64,000 bases of DNA, from positions 4,325,501 to 4,389,500 of the forward strand of contig JAHQIY010000008.1 in the NCBI GenBank assembly GCA_019054805.1, read 5' to 3'. Below the pieces are notes generated by a model. That model made no database searches, was not told the DNA's origin, and was given only the letters and a program-made list of their open reading frames with translations. The stretch is from Brachionus manjavacas. Taxonomy: Eukaryota; Rotifera; Eurotatoria; Ploima; Brachionidae. This document shows, piece after piece, positions 35,190 through 46,320 of this stretch. Every line of letters starts with the position of its first letter. Position 1 is the stretch's first letter. The position numbers were made by a program, and so were the translations under genes.

Positions 35190-36876
35190 ATGATTTATGT
35201 CCAATTGTAGCCTTGTTTATATGATGGAATCGAAGGCATTGGGGTCCACAATTACAATATCGCCTCTTTTATGTTTTAAAATTATTTTTTTAGACTTTGA
35301 TGCGAATTTTTTTCATACTATTATTTTAATTTAAATAAATAAACAAATTACTTAATGGACATTTAGTTTTAATTTTTATTCTAGAGCTAAAAAATAGTAA
35401 AATTTTTCTTCTTACTGTTAATTCAATTTATTGAAATTATTTTGAGTTTTGTTTTATTTACTTCAGAAAAATTCTACTTGAACCTTTGTTTATTTTTTTA
35501 TATAAAAGAACTATTGATCAATAAAGATTTACAAATAGATAAATTTAGATAATTAAGTGGTATTTATTTTAGTACAAAAACTAACCAGCACATTATACTT
35601 AAAAACACACATAAAACTTTTCAAAACACTTATAACAATATGTTGCTGAGATTTTGAAAAATATCTTTGATTACAGTGTTGCTATGACACAATGAATTTT
35701 CCTTTTTAAAAGAAATTTAAAAGAAACATCCTTAATATTTGAAATTTTATTTACAAAAAAGATCAATTGCTAATCAAGGTTTCAAGGCTACTGATAAAAT
35801 AGTCAATTGTATACTATCAATAATATTTGCCTATTTTATACTATCTATAAGGTGAGTCGGGAGAATTCCGTGAATTTATAGTAGTGGTGAACAATGGCAA
35901 TAGATTTAACATAGCTAAATAAGAGAGATATTAAATGGTGTTTATTTTTTTAAGATGAAAAAAATATGTTGTTAAGTGATAAGTATACTTAATAAGTATA
36001 ATATACTTTTTAATTGATGAGGATACTAAAACGATAATCGGCGTCCATTTTCACTTAATATTTTTTGAGATTTCTATAATTTCAGCTTTTTATCTAAAAA
36101 TCTTCTAGAAATTTATAGCATTAGCTAGTCTCTGAAACTGAAACTGGGTAAAGAATTTTGTAATTTAAAAACCATTTTTCTTTGTTTACTTTTTGTTCTT
36201 TATTAGAAATTTTTACTATTTGACAATGTTCCTTAATTTACTTTCAGTAATTTTTGTACTTTTTGATTATTTTTATCATTAAAAATTAAAAAGGGTATCC
36301 GGGGTGGAGCCCTAGTTTAAGGATTCGGGTATGCTGTAGGTTAGAAAAATATTAGTTATGATTAAAATTAATATTTAGACTATTAATTAAATAAAATCTT
36401 TATTTTAATTATCAAAAAGCAGAAGTATTAAATTAATCAAAATTCCGACAAAGTTCAAATAAGAGCTTGGTCAAATACATAAAAATTACCATAAAGTACA
36501 GAAAGGATTTTTGTTTTTTTTTAATTCTCTTGTCTATATTTATATATTTATATTATAAATCTTACTATTTCTTAAATAAAATTAAAATGAAACGTCAAAA
36601 ATTAAATTTTTTTTCAATTACGACTTTTCATCAATATTTTGATTCTCAAAAAAGATTCTTTTAAATTTAATTAAAGTTGAATAAAGATAAATTTTATAAT
36701 TTTTAGATAAAAGTAAAATAAATCACTTAAAACTATTCGTTTTAATTTTTCTTTCAAATTTCAACACAATTTAAGACTATTTCAATAGCAATACTTTTTT
36801 CTTAATTTCACTTTATTATTTTTTCAAAATTTGAATAATAAATTAAATAAAATTTTTAAATTTAAAAAATCTAAGA
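35190..36876. other. Intergenic region COPB2-POLR3D
   Basis: AT-rich, no gene. Around 36295-36350 a GC-richer motif (GGGTATCCGGGGTGGAGCCC, then GGATTCGGGTATGC) stands out and may be a retroelement terminus. A + frame at 36467-36664 is low-complexity and not credible. Confidence 0.35.
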
Positions 36877-37961
36877 ATGTCGGATACCAACAAAGGAAAC
36901 TCAGAGCCAAATACTTCCAATGGTAAACTAGAATTTTTTTTCCAATTTTTAAATAAAATTTATTAAATAGGATCAAGTATAAAAAAAGAACCTGAAATTC
37001 CTAGTTCTTCGAAATCTTCTTCGGGACCACCAAAAAGAGTTTTTGTTCCGAATTTATCAATAGATAGAACAAAAAAAGAAGTGTAATTTTTTTGACAAAA
37101 CAAAAAGTAACAATATGGTAAAAAATTCTAAATTTCAGTAAAGTAGAACCTGATCAGCTGAGACAAGAAAAAAACAAGCAACGTAGACCAGTTGCACCAA
37201 ATTTAGCGGCGTCAAGAGGCCGCAATAGAAATCAGAATCTAATTCAATCTCACTCAATATTTGAAGCTGGACCTGCTGAATCATCAAAGAGATGTAAATT
37301 AAAAGATATTTTTAAATAACGGTAAATAATTTTTTGGTAGTTGCCAATAAGGATCAATCTGAGACAGGATACACTAAGGTGGTCGGTCATTCACTTAGAT
37401 CATCAGTAGGCGAAAAAAGAGAACCAGAAGAGCCAACAATAACTAGACAAAAAGCAGAGCAAAATGTCTTAATCAAAGAATCTAAACAGGATGATTATCC
37501 CATGTATATAAAGCTAAAGTATGATGTCAAAGAAGAATCGAGCGTCTTAGGTGCAAAAGACTTGGAAGACGCCAAAACCAAAGATGAACAAATTTTGAAA
37601 AATACATTCTTTCCTGAGGACTATTCGGAACAGAGTAGAGAGAAATTAGTTTTGTTTCAATTGCCCGAAAATTTGCAATTAAACGAACTAAATGAGGGAA
37701 AAATAGGAAAAATTCGCATCCGAAAATCAGGAAAAATTGACATGCTATTCAATGATGACAAATATCTAAACGTTAGCCTTAGTGTATCAGCACCTTTTTT
37801 ACAAGTAAAATTTATTAATAAATTTTTAATAAGCTTAGAATTTTTTTTTCATTTTTTTACAGAATGCTGTTGGTGTTGAGATCGAAGATGAACAGGAAAT
37901 TGGTAAGATGTTCAGTTTGGGCCAAGTCAAGAACAAAATAGTTTGTTCACCAAAATTTTAA
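36877..37961 (+). CDS. POLR3D: POLR3D, RNA polymerase III subunit RPC4
   Basis: Subunit of the RPC4-RPC5 (TFIIF-like) module of RNA polymerase III, which transcribes tRNA and 5S genes in the nucleus. Exons 36877-36922, 36971-37082, 37139-37293, 37341-37804 and 37863-37961 give 291 aa (human 398), with consistent phases at all four junctions. Conserved blocks in order are a basic N-terminal part ending PPKRVFVPN, the family motif IQSHSIFEAGPAE (human IQSHSIFEQGPAE), LFQLPENLQL, NEGKIGKIRIRKSGKIDMLF (human EGQVGKLLIRKSGRVQLLL), and the C-terminal GQVKNKIVCSPKF. The linker between the nuclear-import-like N-terminus and the C-terminal domain is shorter than in vertebrates. Confidence 0.93.
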
Positions 37962-37992
37962 TTTTTTAGCTTATTGAAATGACTGAAAAAAA

Positions 37993-38021
37993 AATAAAAA
38001 TTTTTTTTTGATAAATTTATT
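37993..38021. terminator. Opposed poly(A) signals of POLR3D and RPS15A
   Basis: AATAAA on the + strand at 37993-37998 serves POLR3D. AATAAA on the minus strand (TTTATT at 38016-38021) serves RPS15A. The two stops are only about 100 bp apart, so the 3' UTRs probably touch or overlap. Confidence 0.6.
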
Positions 38022-38062
38022 TTTTCTTTCCTGGTCTCCCAGGTATTGATTTTAAAGAAATT

Positions 38063-38573
38063 TTAGAAAAAGAATCCTAAAATTTTTCCTCCAGTGTGCT
38101 TACGTCTGGCTTCTTCGTGGTCCATGATTCCGTGCGATGTTGTCATTACAAGATAGCTAAAATAGAAAATTAGGGTTTTATCCTTTATTTGTGTAAGAGA
38201 TTCAAGTCAAGGATAAGTACCCGAATTGACGAGAAGGTAAAAGATTTTTGGTCCATTGTTCAATTGAGTTGATTGTGACGTCAAATCTTGGCGAAATAAC
38301 ACCGCACTTGAAAAGAAAAATAATTTATTTTCTTTTCATTTTTTGAGTAGAAAATTTTACTTTGTTCAAACGTCCGTTCAAGTTGACGACAATTTTTCCG
38401 GCTCTGTGGTCATCAATGATTTCGAATTCACCAATGTAGCCATGTTTCATCATGACGGTCAAAAATTTGACGATGACTTTGGAGCATGGTCTCAACAAGA
38501 CTTGTCTTTTGTGTCGTTTTTCAGCATTGCAGAGAGTCTTCAAAGCATCGGCAAGTGAATTCATACGAACCAT
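38063..38573 (-). CDS. RPS15A: RPS15A, small ribosomal subunit protein uS8
   Basis: Cytosolic 40S ribosomal protein of the uS8 family. Minus-strand exons 38573-38361, 38306-38221 and 38156-38063 sum to 130 aa, exactly the human length. Sequence: [81 protein letters not shown], and the end [20 protein letters not shown] plus FF. Both introns are short (54 and 64 nt). Upstream of the ATG on the minus strand, TTTGTTTTACCTAG precedes GGTCGATAA, a possible 3' splice site for a 5' UTR intron or spliced leader (inference). Confidence 0.97.
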
Positions 38574-38699
38574 TTTTCTGCTTTATTATTTCGAATTATC
38601 GACCCTAGGTAAAACAAATTTAAAGTTAGCTATTAGCAGTTCCAAGACGTTGATTGAAAGGGATACAAAAAAATTTTTATTTCAAAGAAATTGAAAAAT

Positions 38700-39165
38700 A
38701 GTGTAAAACATGATTAAAAGGTTCTATATGCTCAAAAAAAATTTGTGTTTAAAATAAAAATTTAAATTTTGCATTCAAAATAATAAGCTCTAAAATAGCA
38801 TTGAATGCAGACATTTAAATATTTGTGCCAGAATTAAATTAAATTTTGCATCCACTTGATATCAAACGAGTTACTCTAGCAGATATTAGATTTTCAAAAT
38901 TAATTTATTTTTGTACAGGAAATTTATCCTAATAAAAATAATTTTAAATAATCTAAATAATTTTTTTTGAAAATTCATTATCTAAAATACCCTTAACAAA
39001 CTGAAAAACTTTTTTTCTGTGAATAGTGGTGACTAAACGGGAAATTAAATAAATTATACTCTAAGCTTTAAGTTTATCTAAAACTTTTAATATTTTGTAA
39101 ATATATTCAGAACTGGGAATTTTCAAACAGATCTGCCAGTAATTTCAAAAAAAAATTATTTTTTT
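38700..39165. other. AT-rich stretch with no supported feature
   Basis: No open frame or repeat recognised between RPS15A and the next MITE. Confidence 0.3.
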
Positions 39166-39689
39166 GAGTATGGCTGCGTAAAGATAAAATATCTTTGCGC
39201 AGAATTGTCTAACTACAGATAATTATCTTAAAAAAAATTAATCTGGAGGGAGATAAAATATCTTAGAAGGGATATGACTATAAAAAGATAATTAAGTGCA
39301 AAATTTTATTTTTAAAAAAATTAAAAAACAAATGAAAAAAGTGATATAGATTAAATAGTGATTAAGAGTTAGAACCAGATCTACATGTTTTGCAAAGCCA
39401 AGATTTTTTCAAAGGAATATATCCTTTATTCATGATTTATGAAAAAACAAATTACAAGTATTGCAAGTCAAGTGATTTTGATTAGTTGCAACTTGGCAAA
39501 TTGAACATTCATTGTTTGATTGACTATTGAATTAGATTTTATTAATTACAAAATTCAAAGTAATCAATTAAATATCTTTTTGTAGTGCTTTCTTGTAAAA
39601 GATATTTTATCATCAAAAAATTTACCTTACTAGGTAGAGATAATTATCTGTTCTAAGACAAGATATTTTATCTTTACGCAGTCATACTC
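39166..39689. mobile_element. 524-bp inverted-repeat element with a PHD-finger relic inside
   Basis: The ends GAGTATGGCTGCGTAAAGAT and GAGTATGACTGCGTAAAGAT (reverse complement of the right) extend into AAAATATCTT. Inside, the minus strand (about 39510-39370) reads ECSICQVATNQNHLTCNTC, NLFFHKS, a stop where a Cys is expected, then after a frameshift SWLCKTC. This is the C-x2-C..C-x2-C..H-x2-[C]..W-x-C-x2-C spacing of a PHD finger. Confidence 0.65.
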
Positions 39690-40322
39690 TATTTTTTTAT
39701 AAAATAAATTTAACAAAATTAAGCTTCAGAAACTTTGATGATGAAAAAACATATAATAAAATATGTTTCACTATATCCATACGATAAAATTTGATTGTGT
39801 ACAAAAAATGATGATCGGATAAAAAACAAATTTTATTCGAGTTTCTATGATCTATTCTAATCGAAATCGATTTTTACAGAGTTAAAATTTAATTTATTTA
39901 AATGCCAATATATACAGTTAGCAAAACGTTCCTCCATCCTTTGAATATAAACACCAAATAATACCAAAACAATACTGAATTTACATCTTTAGGTTGGTTT
40001 ATCAAAAGGTATGTAAATAATAAATTTCAAAAAATTAAAAAAATATACAATTTTATAAAAAAATATTTATTTGATATTTCTATTTTATTTTGTACTTTAA
40101 TCTGAACGGCAAGTTTGATTCACCGTTTAACATCTTAATAATAAATAATGACTTATATTTTTTCGTGCTATAATATTTTAATTCTTTGCTATAATAAAAA
40201 AAAATAAAATGATATAAAAATTAACGGAAATGATATAAACTAAAAAATAAAATTGATATATAATTGACACAATCTGATATAATAAATAATACCTGTGATA
40301 TAAAATAAAAATAACTAATCTT

Positions 40323-41040
40323 CTTGGCAAGAAAATTCCATACTGTGATTGTCCAATTTTTTTAGGTATAAAATTTGATGAAAGCTTATGTTTTAACTCT
40401 CAAGTCGAGTTTATCCGGTCTAGGTGTCAAGATAGACTAAATATTATCAAAATTCTGTCCCATAAATCATGGAAGCTCAATAATAAAACTTTAGTAGGGG
40501 TTTATAATGCTCTCATAGGTTCAATTATAGATTATAGTTTTTTTACTATAAAACTAGTCTCAAAAACAAATATCCAGAGGTTACAAGTACTTCAAAATAT
40601 CTCTATCAAGTCTATTTACCATCTCCCCTTTGACACCCCGTCGGAAATTTTTTATAACTTCCTTGAAGAAACTAAATTAGATCCAATAAAATTAAGACTA
40701 GAAAAACTGTTTATTAGATACTTAAAAAATTGTTTTGGTCACAAAAACGCTTTGATAACAAGCCTTTCGAAAGAGTACGTTGATGTCTTTGTTGAAAGCT
40801 CAAGAATACCTGACTTTAGAACTCCCTTGTCAATTGTCTCAAAGTATTTGCAGCAGTGGATAGTTCAAAGCTTGTAACTTTTCTAAAATGTATTTGTAAT
40901 TTGCTCTTTCTGAAATTATTTAAACTCTAACACTATTTAAAAATTCTTCTAACAATGGTGAAAGGAGTTTAATTACTCAAAGCCATTTAAAAAAAAATTT
41001 TATTAAATAAACTATCAAAAAAAAAAAAAAAAAAAATAAA
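40323..41040 (+). mobile_element. 5'-truncated LINE with poly(A) tail, RT C-terminal frame open
   Basis: The + frame to the stop at about 40876 is open: GIKFDESLCFNSQVEFIRSR, LNIIKILSHKSWKLNNKTLV, NALIGSIIDYSF, QRLQVLQNISIKSIYHLPF, DTPSEIFYNFLEETKL. It ends with a run of about 20 A at 41015-41040. It belongs with the LINE copies at 16857 and 56630. Confidence 0.82.
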
Positions 41041-41159
41041 AATACCGATGCTATAAAATTATATGTAATGACTATATATTAATTGAGCATTAACTAATTA
41101 GTGAATTTTGAATAAAATTACTAAAGCATGGCATTGGCAATGTGAACACTGTGATGTCA

Positions 41160-41748
41160 ATATTCAATATTTGAAAACGTTGTCAATTATACAAAATGGC
41201 TCAAATCTGCGTCACAAATATGGTCGGTCAAAATCGATTCACAAGAATGGAAGAATAGCACTTGCACGTGTCCGTTTTGGAAAAAAAACTACATTTGTAA
41301 ACACGTATTGGCGATGATGTGTCGCTTTCATGATCTTGAATGGCATCCAAATGCTAAAGACGTGCCATTAGGAGCAAATGGGAAGAAAGGGAGACCTGGG
41401 AAAAATAAGCGAGCACTTGTAGTGCAACCATTTGAACTCCAAGATGAAAACAACAGTGACGATGAAATGGACGATTCCTTTGAAATATATTTAGACGATG
41501 ATGATGATGAAAATGATGATGAATCAATGGAAGAAATTACAACAAATGTTTTAGAAGCAAGAACACAACATTGTGATGAAACTGGCTCAAGCGATCGTCA
41601 TGATTTTGTTGTAACAGTATCAGATAATGAAGAAAATATTGATCCTATTGTAGTTGCAAAAAAAAGAGGAAGACCAGCTGGCTCAAAAAATAAGCCAAAA
41701 GATCAATCAACCGGGTCTAATACTCATAAAAGACCAAAAAGAAAATAG
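41160..41748 (+). pseudogene. MULE transposase C-terminus: SWIM finger, acidic linker, AT-hook
   Basis: In one frame, SQIWSVKIDSQEWKNS leads into TCTCPFWKKNYICKHVLAMM, a textbook SWIM finger (C-x-C-x(n)-C-x-H), then CRFHDLEWHPNAKDVPLG, an Asp/Glu-rich stretch and KKRGRPAGSKNKPK, an AT-hook. The C-terminal ~150 codons are uninterrupted. The N-terminal and DDE catalytic parts are absent, replaced by the LINE and unrelated sequence. It could be an exapted host gene only if a full ORF exists elsewhere; as seen it is a transposon remnant. Confidence 0.75.
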
Positions 41749-42250
41749 TTGACCTTTTTTTCTTTGTTTTTTTTTTATTTATTTTTTTTATATCATTTGT
41801 ATTTTTATTATACTAGAAAAATAAAGAATTATAGCAAAAAATAATAAAATAAAAATAATATTCTTACAGCATTATTTTTTTTTAGCAAACAATAAAATTA
41901 TATTAGCACGAAAAATAAGACCCAAAAATAATCCATATTTTTATCTAAATTGTGTTTATTTTTGAAATAAATAATTTTTTAATAATTATTTAAATTTACT
42001 TTTAAAACTAATTATAATATTAGCATTTATGTCAAAATTTAAATTTTATAATTTTTCAATTTTGAGGCTGCACTGAAACCTGATTATTGATTTTAAATGC
42101 ACACGTAAAATTTTATGAAAAACGCGACGATTACACAAAATGACTTCCGAAAACCGTCCGTGTATTAGACCGGTTTTTCTTGACCGTATCCCTATCCCTA
42201 AATTCAATCTCCAATTAAAAAAAAAATGTCTGTAATTTTAGAGATCTCTA

Positions 42251-43480
42251 CAGTCGTTCCTCCGTATAACGAGACCCCATAAAACGAGAAACTCTTTATA
42301 ACGAACATTTTGCCTGGAACCGATTACGAGCAATACAAAATGATATAAAAATGTTTTCGATAGAACAAGTTTCTATAGAACGAAAACTTGATAAAACGAG
42401 CTTATTTGCAAAGACCTCTTCCTGATTCATTTTCTTAAGAAAAAAACTTCCTTTAACGAGCTTGAAAAGAAAAAAAACTTTCACACTTGTGTATTAAGAA
42501 AACAGATTAAAAAAAATAAAAATAAAACATTTAATTTTCTTTTTACTGAAAATACTTGTTGTCTAATCTAATTGAAAAAAATGACAGATAAACTAGATGT
42601 CTCAAAATCAGCAGTCATGGATGAATGCTTCAATTTTCAAAAAATGGTTATTTAAATGGAACAATCAATTGAAGGCTGACAACCGGAAAATTTTACTTTT
42701 TTTAGACAATTTCACTGGTATTAAAATAGATCCAATATGCCAAAATATAAAAATTGTATTTTTTCCAGCAAACTGCACGTCTGTTTTGCAGCCATTAGAC
42801 CAAGGTGTAATACAATAATTTAAAGTAAAGTATAGAACTGATGTTGCACGTGAGAAGCTTCATGCGATCGAATTTGGTTCCGAAATGCCAAAAATAGATA
42901 TTTCATCAGCGATTTAAAAAATAAAACGAGCTTGGTATGGTGTTTCGTCACTAAAATTCAACGATGTTTTCGAAAAGCTGGCTTTAATGGCGATTTTTTA
43001 TTCGGCGATTTAGAGAGCGAATGTAACGAAAACGATGATTTCAAGGAAATATGGACGTTTGAAAAAAAATGGAATTTTGAAAAGTATGCTTATGTTTCAA
43101 TCGATTCCAATTTACCAGCGAGGGGTTCTTTATCAGATATCGAAATTATCAACTCAATTTCAAATGCTGAGAACAAAGATGACAGTGATTCGGAAGTCGA
43201 AGATATTACAAAACCAAAAAAATCAGATTTTAGCTCAAATGATGCAATCGAAAGAATTAAGGATTTAAAAGATTTTTTTCTAAATAAAAAAGAAGATTTT
43301 TGCAACGTTGTTGACTTTTAGTTTAATACTGAAAATATTGTACTAGAAAAATGTAAAACCAAACAATCCAGTATTACAGATTTTGTAAAGGTATTAAACC
43401 TAATTCTAAGGGAAAAATCTGAAGGTGATCATGTGACTGCAATAAGCCCGAGATTAAGCAAGTTCTTTAATTCTTATTAT
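42251..43480 (+). pseudogene. Broken Tigger/pogo-type DDE transposase element
   Basis: Starts after a TA with CAGTCGTTCCTCCGTATAAC and repeated (A/T)AACGA(G/A) motifs, the standard Tigger/pogo terminal repeat. The + strand then encodes SWMNASIFKKWLFKWNNQLK, RKILLFLDNFTG, NIKIVFFPANCTSVLQPLDQ and GVIQ, then a stop, FKVKYRTDVAREKL, another stop, and after a frameshift IQRCFRKAGF and an acidic C-terminus to 43321. The DDE core (LFLDN, PANCTSVLQPLDQG) is recognisable, but the gene is dead. No right-hand terminal repeat is seen; a LINE end begins at 43483. Confidence 0.85.
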
Positions 43481-43482
43481 TT

Positions 43483-43530
43483 ATTTATTTATTTGATTCA
43501 AATTAACCTCCATCAGGAGAAGTAAAAATT
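43483..43530 (-). mobile_element. LINE 3'-end signature
   Basis: On the minus strand, CTTCTCCTGATGGAGGTTAA (a stem-loop) is followed by TTTGAATCAAATAAATAAAT. Same signature as 28265-28325. Confidence 0.55.
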
Positions 43531-43689
43531 TAAAAAAAGTTTAAAATAAAAAAAAAAAAAAAAAACTACAATTCTAAAGTAGAAAAGAAAAATATACAAT
43601 TTGTGTTATAAACTCCTTTGGACCAGAAGAAGTGAACTGATCTACCTTGGTTTGATTAGTTCGTATAGAAGGTTTTGAAAGGATTCTTA

Positions 43690-43975
43690 TTATATTTTAT
43701 TGCTAATCTATCTATTTTTTTATTTTTAGAACTCTGCAAATTCAAAAAGATTGCAATGAACGTTCCACGTCGTGCAGTACGTCCAAAAATAACAACAAAA
43801 GCATTGACAAAACAGATAATTGAAACTCAAGCAATTATGGAAATAGGCTTCATTAGTTGTGGAGAGTCTGAAACAGATGAGAAAGCGGATGAAAAAGACT
43901 AGATTGGAAAACAATGAAAAAGTAATAAATAAAAAACGCGGAAGACCAGCCTGGTCGAAAAACACAAAAAAATAA
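43690..43975 (+). pseudogene. Transposase tail fragment with AT-hook
   Basis: NVPRRAVRPKITTKALTKQI and then, after a stop, KKRGRPAWSKNTKK. The last block closely resembles the KKRGRPAGSKNKPK tail at 41700, so this is probably a second MULE-type remnant. Confidence 0.5.
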
Positions 43976-44732
43976 ATTAAGTATTTTTGTCCTTAAAAAA
44001 TTATTTTGTTTTAATTTTTTTATTTTTCTAAAAAAATAGTAATAAATAAAAATTTTATTCTAAATTCAGTATTTTATTTTTTTTTCCAACAAATAAAAGC
44101 AGGTAATAATTATATGCCGTTTCTTATGGAATATTAAAATTTAATGCTTCAAAATATGATCCATTTTTGAAAAAAATTGTTATAGGAATTTAAAAATTTT
44201 ATTAATTAAAAAAAAATCTATTAGGAAAAAATTAGAAATTTGGGTTTTTGATATAAAGTAAAATTGAAATTTCATTGAATGATTTTAATGATCAGTTAAC
44301 TAATTGTTTGGAATCAAATACAATAAATGTTTCTAGTATCAATTCATTAAATATTTTTTAACTTTTGTGAATATCAAATAATTACACAAATATGAACAAA
44401 TTTGGTTTAATCTAAACGTTGTTTTTTGGTAAATTCCAAAATCTGAAAGATTTTCTATTGTAATCATTTTTTAATTTAACATTTTTTTCATATAACTTTG
44501 TTAGTTAATTAACAAACTTGAAACTAAAAAATAAAAAACTTTTATATTTACGCATTTAAAATAAAATTAATAAGATTATTTTTCTTTTATTGACAAGTTT
44601 GACGAGTTTCCGTTTTTTTTAATAAGTTTAATTTTATGGAAAATCAATACATATGAAAAAAAGTGGTAAAAATTGGCATTAAATGTTTTATTTTTTATTC
44701 AAAATATTAAATAAATTAAAAAAGAAATTTGA
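43976..44732. other. AT-rich upstream region of the EF-hand gene
   Basis: No repeat or coding segment recognised. It holds the presumed promoter, with no distinct core element. Confidence 0.3.
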
Positions 44733-45402
44733 ATGAATTCTGTAAAAAAAATTTTTTCAGTAAAAACCGGTTTAACTATTTATAATTAACAGCATTTGAC
44801 ATCGGACGAATTGAAACAACTTCGAATATTTTTCGATTACCTAGATGAAGACAAATCTGGGACAATTTGTCTTAGTGAACTGAAGAGGACTTGTCAAAGG
44901 CTAAAAATAAAACTAAATGAAAACGAAGCTTTTGAGCTAATGCGCCTCATGGATCTAAATTCAAATGGTTCCATTGATTTTGATGAATTTGTCAATCTTA
45001 TAGCGGACAAATGCAAACAAGAAATAACTAGGACTGAGTTAAATTCATTTTTTGATAAATATGACCCAAGTATAAATATCTAAAAATAAATTGAAATTTT
45101 TTTTTAAATTTAATAATGCTTTGTTTTATATGTTTAAAGAAAAAAAAGGTTATATTGAAGAGAATGATTTAAAGGATATGTTGAGTCAATTCAAAAATGG
45201 ACACGCAAATATTAAAAAAATAATGGAATTTTTCGACATAAATAAGAATAATAGAATCGATAAAAATGGAAAGTGATTTCCTAATTATAAACATCAACTA
45301 TCAAATAATTTATATTTTTGTTTAGAATTTGTTGATTTTATTTTGAATATGATGGAAAGGGAAAAAGAAAAGCAATTACCAGAAGATGAAATTAACTCAT
45401 AA
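44733..45402 (+). CDS. Calmodulin/troponin C-like EF-hand protein with an apparent GA-AG intron
   Basis: Calcium sensor with four EF-hands. Exons 44733-44741 (ATG AAT TCT), 44793-45069, 45140-45268 and 45326-45402 give 163 aa. The 9-nt first exon is inferred: it is in phase and yields MNSHLTSDELKQLRIFFDYL, like calmodulin's start. Loops: EF1 DEDKSGTICLSE and EF2 DLNSNGSIDFDE are canonical. EF3 DPKKKGYIEEND has Lys at positions 3 and 5 and Asp at 12, so probably does not bind calcium well. EF4 DINKNNRIDKNE is canonical only if the last intron (45269-45325) is removed from G|GAAAGT to TTTAG|AA, i.e. with GA instead of GT. The product is closest to calmodulin, troponin C or centrin; I do not choose. 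Confidence 0.8.
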
Positions 45403-46032
45403 AACTAGTGACTAAAATTAAAATTTATTCCCCTTTATCATTTTTAAAATTTTTTCTCATTAAAAAATAAATTTTTAAAAATTTCTCTAGTCTTAAATTA
45501 TCAAGTATTATTATTTTGAAAATATTTATTAGGATTATATTGCCTTCTAAGTTAACTCGAATCCTTTTTTTTGTATTAATTTTTAAATAAAAATAAATAT
45601 ATCTTTTGAAAAGTTTCTTTTTTTTTAAATCGGGATTTTTTTCTTATTTAAGAAAACGGGATATAATATTATTTACACTTTTACTTATTTTATTTTTTAT
45701 TTTTTTATCTCGTTTAACTTTATTTTTTTTTATATATTTTTTTTAAATCTGAAGGATCTATAGCTCGCTACAGAAAACAAATGAATAAATAAAAAAATAT
45801 TAAATAATTTAAAAATTTTAATTATTTCTTTCTTCTTTTTTCCTGAACTGATCAAAATTTAATCATTTTGCACAATTTGTTTATTTTAATTGTCTTTTAT
45901 ATTTTTTTAAATAAATTTTACTTTTAGCGTATTTTTTCTTTATATTTTTATTTTATTTTTCTTTTTTTTCGTTTTTATTCTGAAGGATTTAGCTCGGCAC
46001 GGATAAAACAAGTAAATAAATAATAAACATCT
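45403..46032 (+). mobile_element. Two LINE 3' ends of the CTCGGCAC family
   Basis: At 45748-45795 CTGAAGGATCTATAGCTCGC is followed by TACAGAAAACAAATGAATAA. At 45978-46022 CTGAAGGATTTAGCTCGGCA is followed by CGGATAAAACAAGTAAATAA. Both are 3' tails of the LINE family whose coding copies occur at 4505, 16857 and 56630. Otherwise the stretch is AT-rich and empty. Confidence 0.65.
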
Positions 46033-46320
46033 TTGGGAAGAATTCGCAAGCAAAACAAAAATATCGATAGAGCTCATCGAAGTGTTAATTTTCAATTTAA
46101 TGCTATTTATAATTTTTACTTGGCCACAAAAAAGCCAATTTTTCACTTGAATTTTTTTATTCTGTCAAAAAGATTTAACAAAAATTTTTTAGTGGCTTAT
46201 TTTATTGCCAAAATTTAAAGATTATACCATGGAACAAAAGTTGAGTTGATTAAACAATCAAATAAATATGTGACTGAATATGGCCTGGCTGGTGAACAAA
46301 ATCAAGTAAATAAGAAATAA
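46033..46320 (+). pseudogene. MULE transposase C-terminal domain relic
   Basis: GRIRKQNKNIDRAHRSVNFQ and FNAIYNFYLATKKPIFHLNF resemble the MULE block 'RTNNxIEgxHrsln..f...HPtIwkfI..Lk'. One stop is followed by ...VELIKQSNKYVTEYGLAGEQ. Not functional. Confidence 0.5.

Larger units (their letters stand above)
40150..41930 (+). mobile_element. Mutator-like element with terminal repeats, split by a LINE
   Basis: The left end near 40150 (TTTTTTCGTGCTATAATA) and the right end near 41930 (reverse complement TTTTTCGTGCTAATATAATT) are similar inverted repeats, each followed by TTTGCTA(T/A)AA. The interior holds a LINE (40323-41040) and then MULE transposase coding sequence (41160-41748). Exact boundaries and target duplication were not determined. 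Confidence 0.6.

Noticed and set aside
38343..38694. Two + strand frames over RPS15A
   Set aside because: Shadows of the minus-strand ribosomal protein, which matches its family over all 130 residues.
45269..45274. Reading through the third EF-hand junction (no intron)
   Set aside because: Gives GGA AAG TGA, an immediate stop inside the EF4 loop, while the 3' exon clearly continues the EF4 helix (FVDFILNMM).
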